Shown here piece after piece: positions 7,276 through 15,586 of a stretch of 34,442 bases of DNA. The notes under the pieces are model-generated. The model searched no databases. It was not told the origin of the DNA and saw nothing but the letters and a program-made list of their open reading frames with translations. The position numbers and the translations under genes are program-made. How positions within the stretch are numbered: the stretch's first letter is position 1; each line of letters begins with the position of its first letter. Source of the DNA: JBKEAD01 sp047973165 (GTDB taxonomy: Bacteria > Verrucomicrobiota > Verrucomicrobiia > Chthoniobacterales > JBKEAD01); NCBI GenBank assembly GCA_047973165.1, contig JBKEBM010000151.1:1-34442 (forward strand), written 5' to 3'.

Positions 7276-8112
7276 ATGCCAGATATCAAACAGATTCGCT
7301 CGCAAATCGACAGTGTGGATGACCAGTTACTGGTGCTGCTGAATCGTCGCCTGGAGCTGGCTCGTGCAATTGGTGAGATCAAAAATCGCGAGGGCCTTCC
7401 TATTTATGCGCCGGAGCGGGAGGAGCAACTCCTGCGAAGCCTGAGTGCACGCAGCGAGGGGCCGTTGTCCAAAAGAGCACTTCGTGCAATTTACCGAGAG
7501 ATTATGTCGGCTGCTCTCGCACTGGAAAAACATATTGTCATAGCCTGCTATGGTGAGTCGGGAGACACTTCGCACCAGGCGGCTATTCAAAAATTCGGCT
7601 CCAGCGTGGCCTATACTTTTTTTCATAAAATGGAGGATGCCTTTGCTGCTGTTGAATCGAGTGAGGCGGAATGTGCTGTCGTGCCGATTGAGTCGCATGC
7701 TTCGGGTGCAGTGACCGTGACTCTGGATGCTCTCGTCGCAACAGAGTTGAGTATTTGTGCTGAAATCTATCTTTCGATTCCAGGCGATACGGATACAGAT
7801 CGTTTTTTGATTTTGGGGCAAAAATCCGGTCCGCCATCCGGCGAAGATTTAAGCATGTTATTACTGCGAATCGAAGACAAGCCGGGTGCTTTAGTCACGG
7901 CACTGGAGCCCTTCAAAGATCATGAAGTAAATTTGAGGCATTTTGCATCACGCCCGGCGGCCAAAGGCAGTAAAGATGTTTTCTTTTTTATCGAGGCAGG
8001 CGGGCATATCGAAGAAGCCTCTACGAAGGAAATTTTTCGCGAGCTTTCGAAACGTTGTCGCGCAGTGAAAGCACTGGGAAGTTTCCCAAAAATTTCTGAG
8101 ACTGTTCATTAA
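7276..8112 (+). CDS. AroQ chorismate mutase fused to a shortened prephenate-dehydratase-like region and an ACT domain (PheA-like)
   Basis: A 278-residue protein with P-protein order. Residues 1-85 are an AroQ chorismate mutase with the expected active-site residues R8, R25, K36, R48 and E49. Residues 86-180 begin like a prephenate dehydratase (CYGESGDTSHQAA, then AVVPIESHASGAVTVTLDAL) but jump from CAEIYLSIP straight to TDRFLILG. The second lobe, about 75-80 residues, is missing. The catalytic TTRF motif reads TDRF, with Asp in the second Thr position. Residues 194-270 are an ACT domain with GALVTALEPF and ASRP in place of the usual GALxxxLxxF and ESRP, the Phe-binding motifs. Full P-proteins are about 350-380 residues. 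Chorismate mutase activity is likely; dehydratase activity is doubtful. The frame is continuous, so this is not a fresh frameshift. It lies 26 nt after scpB. Confidence 0.8.
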   Translation: MPDIKQIRSQIDSVDDQLLVLLNRRLELARAIGEIKNREGLPIYAPEREEQLLRSLSARSEGPLSKRALRAIYREIMSAALALEKHIVIACYGESGDTSHQAAIQKFGSSVAYTFFHKMEDAFAAVESSEAECAVVPIESHASGAVTVTLDALVATELSICAEIYLSIPGDTDTDRFLILGQKSGPPSGEDLSMLLLRIEDKPGALVTALEPFKDHEVNLRHFASRPAAKGSKDVFFFIEAGGHIEEASTKEIFRELSKRCRAVKALGSFPKISETVH

Positions 8113-8121
8113 TTTTTTAAA

Positions 8122-8922
8122 ATGCCTCTCAAACCTAAAAAAGCAGCTCACCTCAGGATTGTCTCCTGGAACGTCAATGGCATCCGGGCTGTTCTCAAAA
8201 AAAATTTTATGGAGTTTCTGGAAGCTTCAGATGCCGACATACTTTGTTTGCAGGAAACCAAGGCTCGCCCGGAACAAGTGGATCAGCTCTGGCCAGGAGG
8301 CTGGAAAGTTTTTTGGAATGCGGCAGAGCGTCCGGGTTACTCGGGAACGGCGATTTTTTCAAAGGTAGCACCGTTGAATGTGACCACCGGAATAGGAATT
8401 GAAGAGCACGATCAGGAGGGGCGAGTGCTGACGGCGGAGTTTGAAAATTTTTTTCTGGTAAATGTTTATGTCCCGAATTCCAAAAACGAACTGCAGCGCC
8501 TGCCGTATCGGGAAAAAGAATGGGAGCCTGCCTTTTTACGCTATCTGAAAAAACTGGAGAAAAAAAAGCCGGTAATTTTTTGCGGGGATATGAATGTTGC
8601 CCACAAAGAAATCGATCTGGCTCGCCCGGAAAATAACGCTCGCAGCGCGGGGTTTACCAATGAGGAGCGGGGATGCTTTGACAAAATTATCGACGCGGGA
8701 TTTGTGGATAGCTTTCGGAAGTTTGAGAAAGGCGGCGGACACTACTCCTGGTGGAGCTACCGTGCGGCAGCCCGCACCCGCAACGTGGGCTGGCGCATCG
8801 ACTATGTTTGCACTTCAGCGGCTTTGAGCAATTCCATAAAGGACGCTTTTATATGCTCCGAAGTCATGGGAAGCGATCACTGCCCGGTCGGGGCAGATTT
8901 CAAATTCCAGGAATTGAGGTAA
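8122..8922 (+). CDS. xthA: exodeoxyribonuclease III (AP endonuclease, ExoIII family)
   Basis: A 266-residue endonuclease/exonuclease/phosphatase-fold enzyme. Motifs in order: SWNVNGIR (15-22), LQETK (43-47, metal-binding Glu), SGTAIFSK (74-81), VNVYVPNS, GDMNVAH (155-161, catalytic Asp and Asn) and GSDHCPV (250-256, catalytic His). It cuts at abasic sites and removes 3'-blocking groups in base-excision repair. Length fits the family. It starts 9 nt after the PheA-like gene, with an A/T-only leader and no SD, and is the last gene of the cluster before the convergent rtcR. Confidence 0.93.
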   Translation: MPLKPKKAAHLRIVSWNVNGIRAVLKKNFMEFLEASDADILCLQETKARPEQVDQLWPGGWKVFWNAAERPGYSGTAIFSKVAPLNVTTGIGIEEHDQEGRVLTAEFENFFLVNVYVPNSKNELQRLPYREKEWEPAFLRYLKKLEKKKPVIFCGDMNVAHKEIDLARPENNARSAGFTNEERGCFDKIIDAGFVDSFRKFEKGGGHYSWWSYRAAARTRNVGWRIDYVCTSAALSNSIKDAFICSEVMGSDHCPVGADFKFQELR

Positions 8923-8964
8923 TTAGTGGCGCGGGCAATACTCGCCATGCCGACGCCTCAAAAA

Positions 8965-10605
8965 TCATTTCCCCTGAATGCTCCTCAGCACTTCAAAACT
9001 AAGCTTAAATTTTGCGAGATATTTTTTCAGGCGATCACTATCATTAGGCTGACGCTTCTTTTTTCGTGACCGGGCAAATAACTGCCGCCCGGCCTCCGAC
9101 AGGCTTTTGCTACTCTGACAAATTTTTAAAACCTGAATAAGCTGCGGCTGATCAAAAAGATCAATCTCAGCAAGCTGCTTCTCCGATAAGAAATTTTTGA
9201 GAAAATCCTCCCCCTCATTCTCTGAACGCTGCCAGGAATTTTTCAGTCGCACGATTTCATTATCTACCTGCGGAACTGTAATCCGCCCTCTCGGCGCAAA
9301 GGTTGCCAGCCGCATGATCGCAGCATTGAGATCCCTGAAATTTCCCCGCCACTCACTATTCGACGCCTGTGCGAAATTTAAAAATTTTTCTCGTGCTTCC
9401 TTATTAAAAGAAACCGAGCGGTTTTCCTGCTGCGCATAGTGCCGTAACTCGTAATCAAGGTTTGGAGCGATATCCTCGGAACGCTCTTTCAAGGCAGGCA
9501 ATTCAAAACTCCAAAGATTGATTCGACTCAGCAGATCCTCCCGAAAGTGCCCCTTTGTCACCTCTTCACGCAGATCACGATTGCTCCCGGCAATAAGCTG
9601 AAAGCGACTCTTTGCAGGGGCATCACTCCCGACCGGAAAAAAAGTTCCCTCCTCCAGCGCACGCAAAAGCATGGCTTGCTCATCGAGTCCAAGTTCGCCG
9701 ATTTCATCCAAAAAAAGTAACCCCTTATGCGCCTGTCGCAGCAACCCGGGACGCTCGCTGACCGCTCCCGTGAAGGCACCCTTTTTGTGCCCAAAGAGCG
9801 CACTCATCGCAGTATCACCGCGCAAAGTAGCACAGTTTACTTCCACAAAATTTCCCTCCAGTGAGAGACGACTCTCCCGCAATTCATAAATTCGACGAGC
9901 CAGGCGCGATTTCCCCGCGCCGGTCGGTCCCGATAGTAAAATCGGCTGGGTCGAACGCAAAGAGACTGTCTCAAGCTCATCAATCAGCTTATTAAATTTT
10001 GCATTTCTTGTCGCAATTCCCGAACGTAAAAAATCCCGGGCCTCATCCTGATCCACTGCAAAACGTGATGCCAAACGATCATACTTTGACAAATCCAGAT
10101 CGATGATTTCGATGTGTCCGGCGGCATCCTCCGGCCCCGGCTTTTGGGATTTTTTTCGATCAGAACGGTGAGCATCCGAGGGTCTTGTCTGAATCAGGTT
10201 TCCTGGCAAAAAACGAGATTCTGTAAGCAGAAAAAGACAAATCTGGGCCACATGTGTCCCCGTCGTCATATGGGCAAAGTAATTTTTCCGATCCACATCA
10301 AATGAATAATCCCGACAAAACAGATGCAGCCTTTCGTAAACATCCTCAAAGTCCCACGGATTCTTTAAATTCATACTGTGACAAACAACCTCCGTCTCCG
10401 GTGAAACCTGCGCAATATCCCGAACAAGCTGTGACTCCAAAGCGCGGAATTTGTGCTCACTAAAAAGCTCCAGCCGATCCACCAAAAAATCTTTCTGCTG
10501 ACAAATCCCCAGGTTCGGTCGCCAGCGCCCCCAACGATCTGAACCTTTTGAGCGATCCAAAACCGGCCCCAGAAAACTAAAGACCACATTGCTTTTCGAT
10601 TTCAT
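8965..10605 (-). CDS. rtcR: RtcR, CARF-domain sigma-54-dependent activator of RNA-repair genes
   Basis: A 546-residue bacterial enhancer-binding protein. Residues 1-180 are the RtcR N-terminal domain (VVFSFLGPVLDRSKG at the start; AHMTTGTHVAQICLFLLTE near 111-129), known as a CARF-type ligand-sensing domain. The AAA+ domain follows with Walker A GPTGAGKS (226-233), the sigma-54-contacting GAFTGA loop (276-281) and Walker B LLFLDE (296-301). The last 60 residues hold a basic helix-turn-helix region. All ATPase and sigma-54 contact motifs are intact. It is divergent from rtcBA, as in Escherichia coli, and should activate the -24/-12 promoter found between them, probably in response to RNA ends. 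Its presence implies the host has RpoN. Its own leader is A/T-rich without an SD. Confidence 0.95.
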   Translation of the reverse strand: MKSKSNVVFSFLGPVLDRSKGSDRWGRWRPNLGICQQKDFLVDRLELFSEHKFRALESQLVRDIAQVSPETEVVCHSMNLKNPWDFEDVYERLHLFCRDYSFDVDRKNYFAHMTTGTHVAQICLFLLTESRFLPGNLIQTRPSDAHRSDRKKSQKPGPEDAAGHIEIIDLDLSKYDRLASRFAVDQDEARDFLRSGIATRNAKFNKLIDELETVSLRSTQPILLSGPTGAGKSRLARRIYELRESRLSLEGNFVEVNCATLRGDTAMSALFGHKKGAFTGAVSERPGLLRQAHKGLLFLDEIGELGLDEQAMLLRALEEGTFFPVGSDAPAKSRFQLIAGSNRDLREEVTKGHFREDLLSRINLWSFELPALKERSEDIAPNLDYELRHYAQQENRSVSFNKEAREKFLNFAQASNSEWRGNFRDLNAAIMRLATFAPRGRITVPQVDNEIVRLKNSWQRSENEGEDFLKNFLSEKQLAEIDLFDQPQLIQVLKICQSSKSLSEAGRQLFARSRKKKRQPNDSDRLKKYLAKFKLSFEVLRSIQGK

Positions 10606-10644
10606 AAATTTATCTTTTTATATAAAAAACAATAAAAATAAATA

Positions 10645-10659
10645 AAAATTATAAATTTT
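10645..10659. promoter_or_regulatory. candidate upstream activator palindrome for RtcR
   Basis: AAAATT-ATA-AATTTT is a perfect inverted repeat about 86 nt upstream of the sigma-54-type element, a usual distance for an enhancer site. The surrounding 130 nt are very A/T-rich, so a chance palindrome is quite possible. A nearby direct repeat ACAAATAA...ACAAATAA (around 10703-10721) is another candidate. Confidence 0.25.
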
Positions 10660-10744
10660 CAACCTCATCATCCATTAGAGTTAAAAAAATTATTCTATTT
10701 ATAACAAATAACTTACAAATAATTTTCTAATCAAGAATCCACTT

Positions 10745-10760
10745 TGGCATACCTAATGCT
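10745..10760 (+). promoter_or_regulatory. sigma-54 (-24/-12) promoter of rtcBA
   Basis: TGGCATACCTAATGCT matches TGGCAC-N5-TTGCW with the invariant GG and GC doublets at the correct 10-nt spacing. It is oriented toward rtcB, lies in the rtcR-rtcB divergent region, and sits beside a gene for a sigma-54 activator with an intact GAFTGA loop. Expected transcription start is near 10771, giving an rtcB leader of about 148 nt. Confidence 0.75.
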
Positions 10761-10855
10761 AATTACTTTAAGCATACGACTTTTCCAATCCATGCAAAAA
10801 AGAAAATCCCACTGAAAACTGCCACTGCACACTGACAAACTTTCTGATCATTCGC

Positions 10856-10887
10856 AGCGGGTGGCCAAAAGGCCCCGGCCACCCGCT
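10856..10887 (+). promoter_or_regulatory. GC-rich hairpin in the rtcB 5' leader
   Basis: AGCGGGTGGCC and GGCCACCCGCT form a perfect 11-bp stem with a 10-nt loop, ending 31 nt before the rtcB ATG. Inside it, GGCC-AAAA-GGCC could form a competing small hairpin. No U-run follows (the next bases are TTGTTG), so it is not a standard terminator. It stands out because the flanking DNA is A/T-rich. It could stabilise the leader, be a protein or ligase target, or regulate translation; the role is unknown. Confidence 0.6.
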
Positions 10888-10918
10888 TTGTTGACGGGCA
10901 CAAAACGAAAATTAAGAA

Positions 10919-12406
10919 ATGAAACCTCAAATTCAAAAAACAGAAGAAGCCGTCGGAATCCTTAAAACTTCTGATGAGAAAAAAAGACCCATCACCGTCA
11001 TCGGAACCGATGCGATTTGCGAAGGCTTCGATGAGATTTGCCTTCAGCAAGCCATCAACTCACAAATGGCACCTGGAGTAAATCGAGTCGTTTTAAACCC
11101 TGATGCACACGTCGGCTACGGCGCACCTATTGGCTGCGTGATGAGTTCACCTACACACATTTACCCCGGCCCGGTCGGGGTTGATATCAAATGCTCGATG
11201 TCACTTTTGCAAATGGATTTACCCGCTGAAGAAATTGTGGACAAACGAGTCCGCCGGGCATTGATCAACGCGATCTGTGAACGCACCCCGACCGGTGCCG
11301 GCAAGGGCCAGCGCTCGGTCAAAAAAAGTCGCCGCATCGCCACTGAACTCGGAGAAAAAGCCGTCATCGAGGGTGCAAGCCAGATGGTTTGCGAAGCAAT
11401 GGGCATCCCACCCGCGTGGGCGGAGCGTTGCGAAGACAGTGCGCACACCGGGCACGACGGCAGCACTGCAAGTCTGCACAATCGTCTGGAGCGCATGCTC
11501 AAAGGCAGCTATGCCTCGACCTTCCCTGGAAAAGTGCAGCAGCTTGGCTCCTACGGTGGCGGCAACCACTTCGGAGAAGCCGAAGTCGTTTCGATAAATG
11601 ATACGCCTGAGGCACGCGGGGCCGCCGAAACTTTCGGCCTTCGTGATAACTGCATCGCCTTCTTTTCCCACTGCGGATCGCGGGGGTTCGGGCACGATCT
11701 TGCGTCGAACCAGTTTAAAAGACTCGAAGCCAAATTTGATCGCTGGGCAACCCCCTACCCTGCTGGAGATAAAAAGCTCGTTTATGCTCCTCTGGGCACT
11801 TACGAGGCAGACGCTTACATCGACGACATGGCACTCGGTGCCAACTTCGCAACGGTAAATCACATGCTCATCAATGCCCTCGTGCTCGAAGCTTTTCAGG
11901 AAATTTTTCCCGGTATTCGCGGCAACCTTGTTTACTTCATCAGCCACAATATTGCTCGGCAGGAAGTAATCGATAATCGCCTGGAGTGGGTCCATCGGAA
12001 AGGTGCGACGCGTGCATTTCCCGGCGGACACCACGCGCTGAAAGGGACTCCGTTTGAAAAAACCGGGCACCCCATTTTGCTGCCCGGAAATCCACGGGAC
12101 GGCTCTGCCGTAATGGCCGCTCTGCCGGATGCGGAGAAAAGTTGTTACTCCGTCAACCACGGTGCAGGGCGCCAAATGGGAAGGAAGGCAGCTTTTAAAA
12201 ATCTCGATCAAAAAACTGTCGATTCAGAACTCGATGCACATGATATACTCAGCAATTGCCGGGCCTACCCGCGTGACGAAGCGCCTGATGCTTACAAAGA
12301 CTTCAACGAAGTTTTAAAAAGTGTCGAGCAGGCGCGTCTTGCCCACCGGGTGGCTTCTTTGAAAGCACGCTTTGTGATCAAAGACGCATCCAAAGCTGAC
12401 GACTAA
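10919..12406 (+). CDS. rtcB: RtcB, GTP- and Mn-dependent RNA ligase
   Basis: A 495-residue RtcB ligase without an intein. Metal-site and nucleotide motifs are all present: PDAHVGYGAPIG (61-72), GVDIKC (87-92, the conserved metal-binding Cys), GGGNHF (213-218), SHCGSRG (250-256), SHNIA (342-346) and NHGAGR (413-418), in which H414 is the residue that takes GMP. It joins RNA 2',3'-cyclic phosphate or 3'-phosphate ends to 5'-OH ends and serves in tRNA and rRNA repair. It is the first gene of rtcBA, controlled by the sigma-54-type element upstream. No archease gene is present in the window. The ATG follows GAAAATTAAGAA, without a clear SD. Confidence 0.96.
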   Translation: MKPQIQKTEEAVGILKTSDEKKRPITVIGTDAICEGFDEICLQQAINSQMAPGVNRVVLNPDAHVGYGAPIGCVMSSPTHIYPGPVGVDIKCSMSLLQMDLPAEEIVDKRVRRALINAICERTPTGAGKGQRSVKKSRRIATELGEKAVIEGASQMVCEAMGIPPAWAERCEDSAHTGHDGSTASLHNRLERMLKGSYASTFPGKVQQLGSYGGGNHFGEAEVVSINDTPEARGAAETFGLRDNCIAFFSHCGSRGFGHDLASNQFKRLEAKFDRWATPYPAGDKKLVYAPLGTYEADAYIDDMALGANFATVNHMLINALVLEAFQEIFPGIRGNLVYFISHNIARQEVIDNRLEWVHRKGATRAFPGGHHALKGTPFEKTGHPILLPGNPRDGSAVMAALPDAEKSCYSVNHGAGRQMGRKAAFKNLDQKTVDSELDAHDILSNCRAYPRDEAPDAYKDFNEVLKSVEQARLAHRVASLKARFVIKDASKADD

Positions 12407-12416
12407 TACCAACAAA

Positions 12417-13439
12417 ATGAAAAGTATCCAAATCGACGGCTCGCACGGAGGTGGGCAAATTTTACGAACATCCCTGACCCTGTCCATGCTGACAGGGCAG
12501 GCCTTTCGTATGCACTCGATCCGTGCGGCACGGGCTAAACCCGGACTCATGCGACAGCACCTCACCTGCGTTACCTCTGCTGCCGAAATCTCAAATGCCA
12601 CGGTCGATGGAGCTGAAATAAATTCTCAGGAGATCATTTTTCGCCCGGGCACGCTACGGGCGGGGCGTTATCATTTCCCCATCGGCACAGCGGGAAGCTC
12701 GACCCTGCTTGCGCAAACACTGCTGCCCGCCCTGTGGAGCCTCGACCAGCCAAGCCACCTGCGACTCGAAGGCGGCACACACAACCCTATGGCACCAACG
12801 ATGGATTTTATCATGCGCTCCTGGCTGCCGGCTCTCGAAAAAATGGGAATAAACTTACAAGCAAAACTGCTGCGCCTGGGCTTTGCTCCCGCCGGAGGAG
12901 GAGTTATCGAATTCGATATTCCGGAGAATACCGCGCTGCAGCAAATTGCTTTTTCAGAAAGAGGAAAAGAAATCTCCCGCACGATTTTTTGCCTCTGTGC
13001 AAATATTTCAAAAAATATTGCGGAAAAAGAAACGGGTAAGCTTTTAAGAAATTTAAAATGGGAGGGTGAGTCGGCTCCGAACGTAGAAATCATCAACACG
13101 CAGGACTGTGACGGCAGCGGAAACACACTGTCCGCTGAACTCATTTATGAAAACATCACGAACCATTTCACAAGCTTCGGCGCGTGGAAAAAATCGTCTG
13201 CTGCAGTCGCCCACGAGCTGGCAAAAATGCTGCGCGACTATCTGAAAAGCGAGGCCCCGGTTGATCCTCACCTGGCAGATCAGCTCTTGTTACCAATGGC
13301 ACTTGCCGAAGGTGGAGAATTTTTAACAACAACCCTCACGCCGCATATCAAAACAAACATAGCCACAATCGAGCAGTTTCTGCCGGCACGCTTCGACACC
13401 AGAGTGCTGTCTGAAAATAGCGTCAAAATAACGCTTTGA
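12417..13439 (+). CDS. rtcA: RtcA, RNA 3'-terminal phosphate cyclase
   Basis: A 340-residue cyclase of normal length. It starts with IQIDGSHGGGQILRT (5-18), the signature of the family, followed by GTAGSSTLLAQTLLPAL and GGTHNPMAPTMDF. H310 in LTPHIKTN corresponds to the His that is adenylylated in Escherichia coli RtcA. It converts RNA 3'-phosphate to a 2',3'-cyclic phosphate using ATP, which can make ends suitable for RtcB. It starts 10 nt after rtcB and shares its transcript. Confidence 0.96.
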   Translation: MKSIQIDGSHGGGQILRTSLTLSMLTGQAFRMHSIRAARAKPGLMRQHLTCVTSAAEISNATVDGAEINSQEIIFRPGTLRAGRYHFPIGTAGSSTLLAQTLLPALWSLDQPSHLRLEGGTHNPMAPTMDFIMRSWLPALEKMGINLQAKLLRLGFAPAGGGVIEFDIPENTALQQIAFSERGKEISRTIFCLCANISKNIAEKETGKLLRNLKWEGESAPNVEIINTQDCDGSGNTLSAELIYENITNHFTSFGAWKKSSAAVAHELAKMLRDYLKSEAPVDPHLADQLLLPMALAEGGEFLTTTLTPHIKTNIATIEQFLPARFDTRVLSENSVKITL

Positions 13440-13515
13440 TAGCAGCCTGTAAAAAATCCGAAAAATTCCTGTGTATAAGAAAAAAAGCGTCGGTTTTTAC
13501 GTCACAACGTGGCAA

Positions 13516-13537
13516 CCCCGTTGGGGAAGTTTTTTTC
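13516..13537 (+). terminator. possible weak rho-independent terminator after rtcA
   Basis: CCCC-GTT-GGGG is followed after AAG by a run of eight T, 76 nt after the rtcA stop. The stem is only 4 bp, so this is a weak call. Confidence 0.3.
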
Positions 13538-13700
13538 TCCTCATCATCTTTTGAGCTCACCCTTTCTCTCCATACACACGAGCTTCCCGGATGAAGCAAA
13601 AATCAGGCATCTGACAGATCGTTAGTATCGCCTCCAAAAAAGCCTCTCCTCTGTTTTTAACGCCAAAGAACGCCTTGTATCTTCATCGAAGCCTGGCAGG

Positions 13701-13733
13701 GAAAGCACCTCAAACTCGATTGAAGGTGCTTTC
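13701..13733 (+). promoter_or_regulatory. hairpin in the leader of the Na+/Pi cotransporter gene
   Basis: GAAAGCACCT and AGGTGCTTTC form a perfect 10-bp stem with a 13-nt loop. A run of seven T follows about 8 nt later (13742-13748), and the ATG lies 76 nt downstream of the stem. It could be a terminator of an upstream transcript, or an attenuator or leader structure of the transporter gene. Confidence 0.45.
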
Positions 13734-13809
13734 AAATCGATGTTTTTTTCTGATTTGGCTGGTCAGAAGAACAATTATTCATTGAAACGATGTTGTATTA
13801 TTTTTCTGT

Positions 13810-15528
13810 ATGGTCACGACACTTCAGATTCTGGGCTCGTTAGGCATTTTTCTTTATGGAATGAAGGTGTTGTCGGAGGGAGTGCAGAAGTTTGCCGGCG
13901 CACAGATGCGGCGTGTCTTGTCTTCGGTGACGAATAATCGCGTGAGCGGTATGCTGGCGGGATTGTTTACAACGGTGCTGGTGCAGTCTTCATCGGCGAC
14001 GACGGTGCTGGTGATCTCTCTGGTCAATGCAGGTTTACTGACTCTGATGCAGTCGATCGGAGTGATTATGGGAGCAAATTTGGGGACGACATTTACGGCC
14101 TGGATTGTGGCGATGGTCGGAAAGTTCAGTCTGGCAAAGATCGCGGTGCCGGTCATAGGGATCGGATTTCCGCTGTTTTTTATAGGTAAAGAGCGGGCAC
14201 GATTCTTCGGTGAGTTTCTAATAGGGTTTGGGATTTTATTTCTGGGATTGAATTTTCTGAAAGATTCCGTTCCGGATTTACATTTGATGATTCAGGAGGA
14301 TCCGCTGATGGCCGCGAGGATAGAGGGGGTCATCAGTATGCTCGATGGTCATGGCTATTCTTCCTATTTACTTTTTTTGGTGGCAGGGATTGTATTGACG
14401 ATGATAGTGCAGTCGTCGTCGGCGGCTATGGCCATCACCATCACTTGTGCGATCAATGGGTGGTTTGGAGATGACCCTTTGCAGGTTTTTCGGATTTCGG
14501 CAGCGGTGGTGCTGGGAGAAAATATAGGAACGACAGTGACGGCGTGGCTGGCATCGCTGGGGGCAAATACAAGTGCAAAACGGGCAGCGCGTGCGCATTT
14601 TTTATTCAATGTATTGGGGGTAGTATGGATGCTGGCGGTGTTTTTAGTTTTTACGAACGCAGTGTGGACTGCAACGGGCTATCTTCCGGAGGGGCTGAAG
14701 TCAGCAAAGGGAGGGTTTCAGCAAAGCGAGGTAGCTTTTGCAACGGCAATTTTTCATACGGCTTTCAATCTGGTGAATGTCTTAATACTGCTCTGGTTTG
14801 TGCCGCAAATTGCACGGCTGGTGGAGCGTTGGGTAAAGCCATCAGGGGAAGATGAGGGGATACACCAGCGTTTGAAATATATCTCACAGAGACTGGTAGA
14901 TACCGGCGAGCTGAATCTTGCTGAAGCGGAGGGTGCGATGCGACTGATATCGAAAAATTGTGTAGAGATGTTTCAGGGGTTCGAAGAAGTGTTTGCCAGT
15001 CCCGGTCAGGACATGTCGGAGAAAGTAAAACATCTTAAGGATATGGAAACTGAGGCCGACATTATGGCACATGATATTACGGAATACCTTGTGTTTTGCT
15101 CGTCTCACGAGGCGGGTAAGAAAAATGTTGTCAACATAGCAGCGATGATCCGAATTGTAACCGAGATCGAGGAATGCACCGACCGAATTTATCGCTTAGT
15201 GAAACTTGTGCAGCGGAAATATAACAAAAAGCGGGAATTTTCCGAAGATCAGATGAAGAAGGTGCAGGAGTTGGCTGCTTTAGTGGGACAGGCCCTGATT
15301 TCTTGCGACAAATTCCTCTTACGTGAGATTCCGGCAGATGTCCTGCGTGAGGTAAAAACCCTGGAAGATCGCACCGACACCCTGCGCAAGCAGTATAACA
15401 AAGAGGCGATGGGCCGAATGGCGGCAGGGGACGTAAGGGTAGAGGTGCTCAATACAGATATTAACAACCACCTTGAGGCAATCGCTAATCATGCATTAAA
15501 TATCCTGGAAGAAGGTTTTTCGGGATAA
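13810..15528 (+). CDS. Na+/phosphate cotransporter family protein with C-terminal PhoU-like domain (NptA/YjbB type)
   Basis: A 572-residue protein. The membrane part (1-340) holds two inverted Na/Pi-cotransporter repeats, marked by QSSSATT (59-65) with GANLGTT (88-94) and by QSSSAAM (201-207) with GENIGTT. These QSSS motifs form the substrate and sodium sites in PF02690 proteins. Residues about 350-565 are helical and charged and resemble PhoU (EGAMRLISKNCVEMFQGF, METEADIMAHDITEYL). It should move phosphate across the inner membrane; the YjbB type has been linked to phosphate export as well as uptake. The ATG at 13810 has no SD. It is a single-gene unit between rtcA and the convergent flippase gene. 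No clear Pho box was recognised. Confidence 0.88.
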   Translation: MVTTLQILGSLGIFLYGMKVLSEGVQKFAGAQMRRVLSSVTNNRVSGMLAGLFTTVLVQSSSATTVLVISLVNAGLLTLMQSIGVIMGANLGTTFTAWIVAMVGKFSLAKIAVPVIGIGFPLFFIGKERARFFGEFLIGFGILFLGLNFLKDSVPDLHLMIQEDPLMAARIEGVISMLDGHGYSSYLLFLVAGIVLTMIVQSSSAAMAITITCAINGWFGDDPLQVFRISAAVVLGENIGTTVTAWLASLGANTSAKRAARAHFLFNVLGVVWMLAVFLVFTNAVWTATGYLPEGLKSAKGGFQQSEVAFATAIFHTAFNLVNVLILLWFVPQIARLVERWVKPSGEDEGIHQRLKYISQRLVDTGELNLAEAEGAMRLISKNCVEMFQGFEEVFASPGQDMSEKVKHLKDMETEADIMAHDITEYLVFCSSHEAGKKNVVNIAAMIRIVTEIEECTDRIYRLVKLVQRKYNKKREFSEDQMKKVQELAALVGQALISCDKFLLREIPADVLREVKTLEDRTDTLRKQYNKEAMGRMAAGDVRVEVLNTDINNHLEAIANHALNILEEGFSG

Positions 15529-15586
15529 ATATAAACGCCCCTTGGCACATCTTTTACCCTCTTTTTTCGCGTTACCTTAACAGCCC

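Larger units (their letters stand above)
13440..13809. other. 370-nt intergenic region between rtcA and the phosphate transporter gene
   Basis: No convincing ORF or RNA gene is seen. It holds a weak terminator-like element for rtcBA near its left end and a 10-bp hairpin in the leader of the next gene. I could not assign a promoter with confidence. Confidence 0.6.

Noticed and set aside
10606..10918. tRNA or Y-RNA-like gene in the rtcR-rtcB region
   Set aside because: Only one strong hairpin is present. No cloverleaf or tRNA-like T-arm could be folded by eye, and no Rsr/Ro gene is adjacent.
11219..12211. 330-codon minus-strand ORF inside rtcB
   Set aside because: rtcB is unmistakable on the other strand. 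The antisense frame has no recognisable domain.
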